A stretch of 51,414 bases of DNA, taken from NCBI GenBank assembly GCA_018648225.1, contig JABGRQ010000152.1, forward strand, positions 1-51,414, in the 5' to 3' direction. Below the pieces are notes generated by a model, which saw only the letters and a program-made list of their open reading frames with translations, was not told the DNA's origin and did no database searches. The stretch is from Chloroflexota bacterium (lineage in GTDB: Bacteria; Chloroflexota; Anaerolineae; Anaerolineales; UBA11858). Made by a program: the position numbers and the translations under genes. Shown piece by piece: positions 46,052 to 51,414 of the stretch. Position 1 is the first letter of the stretch. Each line of letters starts with the position of its first letter.

Positions 46052-47005
46052 ATGGAAGAGTTATCACAATCAATCGTAAATTGGATCAAGGATGTCAGGA
46101 AAAGTAAGGGACTTTCTTTAACTGAGCTTGGCAATCGAGCAGGTATCACACATTCACAATTGAGCCGCATCGAGAACGGAGTTTCGGCCCTAACGTTATT
46201 TTCCTTGATTCGAATGTTGCATGGGATGAATTACTCGTTTACTTCATTATTTAGTGAGAAAATTATTGATAGCAAATTTCCACTGCCAAGCATCTATCTA
46301 GAAGAAAAAACCGAATCGTACCAATATCCAGTCATAAAGTTTAGCGATATTGATAGCTTTGTCCATTTCATCCTGTACAGGAAAAATGCCAGAATTATTA
46401 TTGCAAAATGGATAAAACACTATTTGAAGAACTATACATCATGGGCAGATGAAACCATAGCAGTACTAATGGATGAAGCAATTACTCTGCTTACTTTTCC
46501 GTCAGTTGATAATCGAGAAGGATCTCTATATGAAAATCTTTGCTATCCGATAGATATTGGCGTTGATAAACTTAGAAAAATCTATCTATCAGGGGGGGTA
46601 CTGCTAATGAGGGATATTGGGGCCTATATCCGAAATCAGAGAATAGCTAGTAACCTTTCCCTGAGGGCTCTCAGCAGCAGGATCGATTTTTCTCACCCAG
46701 GGTTAATTAAATTGGAATCAAACATTGGTGATAGAGTCATTTTCTCTGATATTCTAAAATTAGATCGAGCATTGGGAGTTGATGGTGAACTAGTAGCACT
46801 CGCATGGAGAGCAGGCGAATTATATCTGGGGGTTCACAGGATTTACGAAAGGAAAGAGTTTCCTTTGCCTTATACAACACGTGAGGTTGAATGGATCGAA
46901 AGGTTAGTCATTGTCCAGAGGATCTACCAACATTTTGATCTGGATGAAGAAATCCAATCTTGCATAGCTGATCTAAGGGAGAATGCCGTTTTGGATCCTT
47001 CATAA
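46052..47005 (+). CDS. Regulator with two XRE-type helix-turn-helix domains
   Basis: The 317-residue protein has one Cro/C1-type HTH at residues about 11-63 (WIKDVRKSKGLSLTELGNRAGITHSQLSRIENG). A second lies at about 189-245 (IGAYIRNQRIASNLSLRALSSRIDFSHPGLIKLES). They are joined by a helical/linker region of about 120 residues with no family I recognise. Most XRE regulators have one HTH. It is divergent from the split integrase, so it probably controls integration or the island's expression. Base composition is AT-rich, like the recombinase. Confidence 0.75.
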   Translation: MEELSQSIVNWIKDVRKSKGLSLTELGNRAGITHSQLSRIENGVSALTLFSLIRMLHGMNYSFTSLFSEKIIDSKFPLPSIYLEEKTESYQYPVIKFSDIDSFVHFILYRKNARIIIAKWIKHYLKNYTSWADETIAVLMDEAITLLTFPSVDNREGSLYENLCYPIDIGVDKLRKIYLSGGVLLMRDIGAYIRNQRIASNLSLRALSSRIDFSHPGLIKLESNIGDRVIFSDILKLDRALGVDGELVALAWRAGELYLGVHRIYERKEFPLPYTTREVEWIERLVIVQRIYQHFDLDEEIQSCIADLRENAVLDPS

Positions 47006-47128
47006 AATGTGGAGTACATCTATATACGTAACAAGACCTTACTTTTGGGGAAATTGCTGAAAACTGTAATATACTGTCACATCCTTGATCTCAGCTTGAT
47101 TCTACAATACGAGCATGAGAGAACCTAA

Positions 47129-47398
47129 ATGAAGAAGTATAAAGTTGGTCAGACCGTGGATGCAGTTGTCGAGAAAGTGCTGCCATTTGGTGTTTTCGCG
47201 CGTCTAGACGGTGAGACTATTGGGTATATTCGTCACCGCGAAATGAATATAGATACCGATGTGGATCCTTCGCAGGATTTGCAAGCTGCTTTGCCAGGCA
47301 AGGTTTTGTTGGTAATGACGTCTGTCGGGCCAGTGCCAGAGATTTTAATGCGCATGGCAGGTGAAGGGGTTTGTGATATAGCCGGGCGGATAAGCTAA
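47129..47398 (+). CDS. Small S1-domain RNA-binding protein
   Basis: An 89-residue protein made of one S1-like fold (KVGQTVDAVVEKVLPFGVFARLDGETIGYIRHREM), followed by a short C-terminal segment with no recognised motif. GAGAG lies 8 nt before the ATG. It lies alone between the regulator and the AbiE pair. RNA binding is inferred from the S1 fold; function unknown. Confidence 0.65.
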   Translation: MKKYKVGQTVDAVVEKVLPFGVFARLDGETIGYIRHREMNIDTDVDPSQDLQAALPGKVLLVMTSVGPVPEILMRMAGEGVCDIAGRIS

Positions 47399-47432
47399 AC
47401 CTTCTGCTGAAAACCATCCTTGTCAATCTGAT

Positions 47433-47479
47433 ATTTATATTGGATAATATACAAGATATGTATATTATCCAATATAAAT
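47433..47479. promoter_or_regulatory. Long palindromic operator before the AbiE pair
   Basis: Two perfect 20-bp arms (47433-47452 / 47460-47479) flank a 7-bp spacer, ending one base before the abiEi ATG at 47481. AbiEi antitoxins are known to repress by binding inverted repeats in their own promoters. No Shine-Dalgarno is visible between the palindrome and the start. Confidence 0.75.
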
Positions 47480-47480
47480 T

Positions 47481-48122
47481 ATGAGCAATTCAATTCTTTC
47501 TTCCTTCGAAAATTTGCCCTATTTCACCATCGCCGGATTTCGACAAATGGCAGGGGATTCGATTTCCAACGATCATTCCGCGCGGGTGGCGCTCTCGCGC
47601 CGGGCGAAAGCCGGGCAAATCTTTCGCCTGAAAAATGGCGTTTATATGCACCGCCGCTTCTATGAGCGGCACCGGCAAGATGCCGCTTTTTCAGCCATCA
47701 TCAGCGCCATCTTGTTACCACAGTCGTATCTATCTTTGGAGTACGTCTTACAGCAAAACGGTATCCTGACAGAAATCACCTACCCGATCACTGCCATCAC
47801 CACTAAAAATACGCACGCCATTGATAATGCGGCAGGCGATTTTGTATACCGCCACATCCGGCCTGAGCTGTATCGAGGCTTTCATATCGCAGAGGCCTAT
47901 GGCATCCCCTATGCGCAAGCTACTCTGGCAAAAGCGCTGTTTGATTATCTGTACCTGCGCCCCCTGGATACCCGCGCGAATCTGGCCGAAGAACTGCGCC
48001 TGAATTTGGATGATTTCACGCCCCAAGAACGTGATGAATTCGCTGGATATGTAGCTATCAGTGGCAAACCCAAAATGCGCAACATCCTTACCAACCTGGA
48101 GAAATATGTATGGCGACCTTGA
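47481..48122 (+). CDS. abiEi: AbiEi-family antitoxin
   Basis: The 213-residue protein has an N-terminal winged-helix part (ENLPYFTIAGFRQMAG..., then ARVALSRRAKAGQIFRLKNGVYMHRR, about 34-59). The C-terminal domain (SLEYVLQQNGILTEI..., IPYAQATLAKALFDYLYLRPL) is as in AbiEi antitoxins. It represses its operon and counteracts the AbiEii toxin by an indirect (type IV) mechanism. It overlaps abiEii by 13 bp. Confidence 0.85.
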   Translation: MSNSILSSFENLPYFTIAGFRQMAGDSISNDHSARVALSRRAKAGQIFRLKNGVYMHRRFYERHRQDAAFSAIISAILLPQSYLSLEYVLQQNGILTEITYPITAITTKNTHAIDNAAGDFVYRHIRPELYRGFHIAEAYGIPYAQATLAKALFDYLYLRPLDTRANLAEELRLNLDDFTPQERDEFAGYVAISGKPKMRNILTNLEKYVWRP

Positions 48123-48961
48123 TCCAAACCATGCAAAACGTGCTGGATAGTAAAGACCCGCTTCTGGCTGTTGAAACCAAACGCATTATTCTCAAGGAAG
48201 TGCTTCAGGCGCATGTGCTGGATTTTCTGTACAACCACGCCGCCTATCGCAAATTGAACTTCTACGGTGGCACTTGCCTGCATATCATTTATGAACTCAA
48301 TCGTCTTTCCGAAGACCTGGACTTTGATAACCAGACCGGGCTGGAACTGAGCAATCTTCACGTAGATTTATTGGCTCATTTTCAACAAACGCTTGGTTAC
48401 ACAGATATTTCTGCCAAGCAACAGGAAGGGGCTGGTGGCATCCTGCGTATCACGCTCAAATTTCCGCTGCTCTATGAGTTAGGGCTTTCTCCACATGCCA
48501 GTGAAGCCTTACATCTCAAAGTAGAAATTAGCCATCACGATCAGGTGTGTATTGTTCAACGCACCCCAGTTATGGTATATGGGCGCAGTCTGGTCGCCAG
48601 TCATTTTTCGCTGGAAACCATGCTGGCGGGCAAAATCCTGGCTTGCCTGGAACGCTCCTTTGAGAGCGGAAAAAGCGGAGCTACTGTCAAGGGACGTGAT
48701 TTTTACGATCTGCTCTGGTTTATGCAGAAGCGCATCTGGCCGCTTGAAGAAAAACTCGCACAAGATGGGGGAAAACCATATACAGTACAAAGTGCTATGC
48801 TGGCCTTGCAGGAAAAAATTGACTACATTCCAAAGCGTACCCTTGCCATAGATTTGCTGCCCATGTTTGAATCGCGCAGTTTCATCGAGACCTGGTTGGA
48901 TGTATTCCATGAAAATTTCAACACGCTGATGAAAACTTACCTGGATAATTCCTTAATATAA
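48110..48961 (+). CDS. abiEii: AbiEii-family nucleotidyltransferase toxin
   Basis: The 283-residue protein shows the DUF1814/AbiEii motif set: FYGGTCLHIIY (about 51-61), RLSEDLDFD (65-73, acidic pair D69/D71), and KGRDFYDLLWFMQ (about 188-200). AbiEii is a nucleotidyltransferase toxin that halts growth, giving phage defence by abortive infection or plasmid stability. The 13-bp overlap with abiEi gives tight translational coupling. Confidence 0.88.
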   Translation: MATLIQTMQNVLDSKDPLLAVETKRIILKEVLQAHVLDFLYNHAAYRKLNFYGGTCLHIIYELNRLSEDLDFDNQTGLELSNLHVDLLAHFQQTLGYTDISAKQQEGAGGILRITLKFPLLYELGLSPHASEALHLKVEISHHDQVCIVQRTPVMVYGRSLVASHFSLETMLAGKILACLERSFESGKSGATVKGRDFYDLLWFMQKRIWPLEEKLAQDGGKPYTVQSAMLALQEKIDYIPKRTLAIDLLPMFESRSFIETWLDVFHENFNTLMKTYLDNSLI

Positions 48962-49120
48962 CTGCTCTTGTACGACGGCTTGACCCTGAGAGACTTCGCA
49001 TAAGTGGTGCCTAACGGGGGGCTAAGAGCGGAAAAAGTCTTCAGATAATTGCGTTTCGCACGCTTTTGCACTACACTTATATGGATTCCATTCCAGCTAG
49101 CCAAATTACAGGGGAATCCC
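48962..49120. other. Spacer between the AbiE pair and hsdR
   Basis: I see no gene, no strong hairpin and no confident promoter. A GGGGAA stretch a few bases before the hsdR ATG could be its ribosome-binding site. Confidence 0.5.
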
Positions 49121-51414
49121 ATGCCCACACCCGAAGAACAGGCCCGTAAGATCATCGACCAGAAGCTGACCGCCGCCGGTTGGATTGTGCAGAATTATAA
49201 ACATCTCAACCTCGGCGCAGGGATTGGGGTGGCTGTGCGCGAGTTTCCGACGGGGCGCGGGGAAGCAGATTATCTGCTCTTTGTGGATCGGAAGGCTGTT
49301 GGGGTGGTGGAGGCAAAGCCCGAGGGAACAACGCTCAGCGGGGTTTCGGAGCAATCGGCGAAGTATCAGACCAGCTTTCCAGATGATATTCCGCATGTGG
49401 AGCTGCCGCTGCCTTTTGCGTATGAAAGCACGGGCGTGGAGACGCATTTTACCGACATCCGTGACCCGGATTATCGTTCGCGGCGGGTCTTTTCTTTTCA
49501 TCGTCCAGAGACGCTGAGGGATTGGCTCTCTGTTGGGCGGGGCGACCCCGCCCCTACGTTGCGCGGACGATTGCGCGAGATGCCGCCTTTGATTGAGAAG
49601 GGGTTGTGGAAGGCGCAGATTGAAGCGGTCTCGCAATTGGAGCAATCTTTGGCGCAGGGGCGACCGCGCTCCTTGATCCAGATGGCGACGGGCAGCGGGA
49701 AGACCTTTACGGCGGTGAATTTTATTTATCGGCTGATCAAGCATGGCGGGGCGAAGCGCGTTCTTTTCCTTGTCGATCGCAATAATCTCAGCAAGCAGAC
49801 CTTGGCGGAGTTCCAGAAATTCCGCACGCCGGATGATGGGCGTTTATTCACCGAGTTGTATAACGTCCAGCGGTTGACGAGCAATATGATTGACCCCGTC
49901 AGCAAGGTAACGATCACGACCATTCAGCGGCTGTATTCGATGTTGAGGGGCGAGGAATATGAAGAAGAGAACGAAGAAGAATCGCTCTTTGAGGCCCTCA
50001 CCGCCCCCACCCCTAACCCCTCCCCCGCGAGCGGGAGAGGGGGATTAACTGTCGAATATAATCCCGAGATCCCCATCGAAGCGTTTGATTTCATCGTTAC
50101 GGATGAGTGCCATCGTTCAATCTATAATCTTTGGCGGCAGGTATTGGAGTATTTCGATGCTTTCCTGATCGGGCTGACCGCCACGCCATCGAAATATACG
50201 CTGGGATTTTTCAACCAGAATTTGGTGACGGAATATACCCATGAACGCGCGGTTGCGGATGGCGTCAATGTCGGCTATGAAGTCTATCGCATCCGCACGA
50301 AGATCACGCAGGAGGGCAGCCAGGTGGATGCGGGCGAATATGTGGATAAACGCGATAAAAAATCGCGCGCAGATCGTTGGGCGGTGGAGCTGGAAGAAGA
50401 CCTTGAGTACGCATCCAACCAACTCGACCGCGATGTGGTTGCGATTGACCAAATTCGTACCGTTGTGCAAACCTTTCGAGATCGGCTTTTTACGGAGATT
50501 TTTCCCGGGCGCAGCGAAGTGCCCAAGACGCTGGTTTTTGCCAAAGATGATTCGCACGCCGAAGATATTACCAATATCATTCGCGAGGAGTTTGGCAAGG
50601 GGAACGAATTTTGCAAGAAGATCACCTACAAAACCACAGGAGAAACACCCGAAACGCTGCTGGCTTCTTTCCGCAATAATTACAATCCGCGCATTGCGGT
50701 TTCGGTGGATATGATCGCGACCGGCACCGATATCAAGCCGCTCGAGTGCCTGCTTTTCATGCGCATGATCCGCTCGCAGGGTTATTTTGAGCAGATGAAG
50801 GGGCGCGGCACACGCGTGATTTCGGATACGGATTTGCGGGCGGTGACGGCCGATGCGGGGCATAAAACCCATTTTGTGATCGTGGATGCGGTCGGCGTTT
50901 GCGAGCAGGATAAAACGGATATGCGTCCGCTGGAGAAGCAGAAAACGGTGCCTTTCGCCAGGTTGATGCAGCGGGTGGCGATGGGTGTGCGGGATGCGGA
51001 TTCACTGGAATCGCTCGCGGGACGCCTCTCCCGTTTGGATAGGGCACTCAAGCCCAAGGATCGGGAGCGTATCGCCCGTGTTTCCGGCGGAATCCCGCTA
51101 AAGGAGATCATCCACACTTTGATGGATTCCGTTGATCCAGACATCCATCTTCAACATGCGCGCGTTAAATGGGCAGACGTCTCGCCTGAGAGCATCGCCA
51201 AAGCCGAAGCGGAGATCATCCAGAAAGCTTGTGCGCCTTTTGATGATGGCGATTTCCGCACGTTGTTGGAGGCGCTACAAAAAAATTCTGAGCAGGTGAT
51301 TGATATTGTCAGCCGAGATGAATTAATTAGCGCGGGTTTGGAAAGCGAAAAGGCGCAAGCGGATGTGCAAAGTTTTCGGCAATTTATCGCTGAGAATAAG
51401 GATGAGTTGACGGC
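49121..51414 (+). CDS. hsdR: Type I restriction R subunit (HsdR), runs off the window edge
   Basis: At least 764 codons, open to the edge. Residues 1-130 hold a PD-(D/E)xK nuclease (D50, E64-A-K66). The SF2 helicase core shows ATGSGKT (189-195), DECH (328-331), GLTATP (351-356) and QMKGRGTR. It cleaves DNA after HsdM/S-directed translocation; hsdM and hsdS are not in the window and presumably lie beyond. Two interspersed repeats have been absorbed in frame: GC-rich palindrome at residues 137-145 (SVGRGDPAP) and C-rich element at 292-308 (ALTAPTPNPSPASGRGG). GGGGAA lies near the ATG. Confidence 0.88.
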   Translation, partial: MPTPEEQARKIIDQKLTAAGWIVQNYKHLNLGAGIGVAVREFPTGRGEADYLLFVDRKAVGVVEAKPEGTTLSGVSEQSAKYQTSFPDDIPHVELPLPFAYESTGVETHFTDIRDPDYRSRRVFSFHRPETLRDWLSVGRGDPAPTLRGRLREMPPLIEKGLWKAQIEAVSQLEQSLAQGRPRSLIQMATGSGKTFTAVNFIYRLIKHGGAKRVLFLVDRNNLSKQTLAEFQKFRTPDDGRLFTELYNVQRLTSNMIDPVSKVTITTIQRLYSMLRGEEYEEENEEESLFEALTAPTPNPSPASGRGGLTVEYNPEIPIEAFDFIVTDECHRSIYNLWRQVLEYFDAFLIGLTATPSKYTLGFFNQNLVTEYTHERAVADGVNVGYEVYRIRTKITQEGSQVDAGEYVDKRDKKSRADRWAVELEEDLEYASNQLDRDVVAIDQIRTVVQTFRDRLFTEIFPGRSEVPKTLVFAKDDSHAEDITNIIREEFGKGNEFCKKITYKTTGETPETLLASFRNNYNPRIAVSVDMIATGTDIKPLECLLFMRMIRSQGYFEQMKGRGTRVISDTDLRAVTADAGHKTHFVIVDAVGVCEQDKTDMRPLEKQKTVPFARLMQRVAMGVRDADSLESLAGRLSRLDRALKPKDRERIARVSGGIPLKEIIHTLMDSVDPDIHLQHARVKWADVSPESIAKAEAEIIQKACAPFDDGDFRTLLEALQKNSEQVIDIVSRDELISAGLESEKAQADVQSFRQFIAENKDELT
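49535..49553. repeat. GC-rich palindrome inside hsdR
   Basis: GGGCGGGG-CGA-CCCCGCCC, two perfect 8-bp arms, translated in frame as VGRGDPAP. The adjacent CTACG matches a common interspersed-repeat end. Confidence 0.75.
49994..50043. repeat. C-rich palindromic repeat inside hsdR
   Basis: A member of the CCCTCACC...CCCCTAACCCCTCCCC family. The 12-base arms 50017-50028 / 50031-50042 pair with one mismatch. It keeps the hsdR frame open and adds about 17 residues. Confidence 0.8.

Noticed and set aside
48937-49155. 72-codon minus-strand frame before hsdR
   Set aside because: It overlaps the end of abiEii and the start of hsdR with no start signal or family resemblance.
44660-51414. Direct repeat of the rnpB 3' end as a right attachment site
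   Set aside because: I searched by eye for CCTGGGGTTAGG-like sequence downstream and found no convincing copy within the window.
1-51414. tRNA genes and CRISPR arrays
   Set aside because: No TTCGA-type T-arm with an accompanying acceptor stem and no regularly spaced 25-37 bp repeats were seen. A systematic scan with a tRNA finder would be needed to be certain.

Overview
The window is about 51.4 kb of bacterial chromosome. Gene content and style suggest Chloroflexota, probably Anaerolineae: a TIGR03663/Agl23-type membrane glycosyltransferase fused to an NHL propeller, a zinc-ribbon/TM/LysM surface protein, type 2 IPP isomerase beside a polyprenyl synthase, HemW, and a TAT-type MsrPQ pair. This assignment is an inference from gene content; there is no 16S gene to confirm it. 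Both strands carry closely packed genes, often ended by strong hairpin terminators.

Layout, left to right. 1-7.3 kb (+): a secreted two-repeat protein, CinA, an MTA/SAH deaminase fused to a CYTH-like domain, a metallophosphoesterase, a zinc-ribbon protein (-), an inositol-monophosphatase-like enzyme and an aldo/keto reductase. 7.3-13.0 kb (mostly -): a GyrI-like protein with its PadR regulator, PurB, a LysE-type exporter (+), and the cluster DMT transporter - histidine ammonia-lyase - small protein. 13.1-18.6 kb (+): a pseudouridine synthase, an ECF sigma factor overlapping its membrane anti-sigma candidate, and the large Agl23-NHL protein. 18.6-22.3 kb is an accessory, repeat-rich patch with an HU-like protein, an orphan RHS tail with a possible immunity gene, and 1.2 kb of dispersed palindromic repeats. 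22.3-28.6 kb (+): MsrP/MsrQ, SucC/SucD, ACP (-), IPP isomerase and polyprenyl synthase. 28.6-43.1 kb (mostly -): HemW, the LysM protein (+), citrate synthase and malate dehydrogenase, thioredoxin reductase, PNPase (frameshifted in its S1 domain), S15, and a threonine/aspartate-family block (ThrC, a HAD-like protein, Asd, LysC). 43.2-44.7 kb: an EEP-family phosphatase/nuclease (-) and the RNase P RNA (+).

From the 3' end of rnpB onward (44.66 kb to the window edge) the content looks acquired. A tyrosine recombinase split into two overlapping reading frames abuts the rnpB 3' end. Diverging from it is a regulator with two XRE-type helix-turn-helix domains. Then come a small S1-domain protein, an AbiEi/AbiEii toxin-antitoxin pair behind a 20-bp-arm palindrome, and the start of a type I restriction R subunit whose coding sequence has absorbed two interspersed palindromic repeats in frame. 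I read this as an integrative defence island seated at rnpB.

Main points to follow up: the rnpB-anchored defence island with its unusual recombinase and double-HTH regulator; the deaminase-CYTH fusion; the single-base frameshift in pnp and the long hairpin in its leader; the orphan RHS tip; the HAD-like protein inside the threonine block; and several genes that look leaderless.
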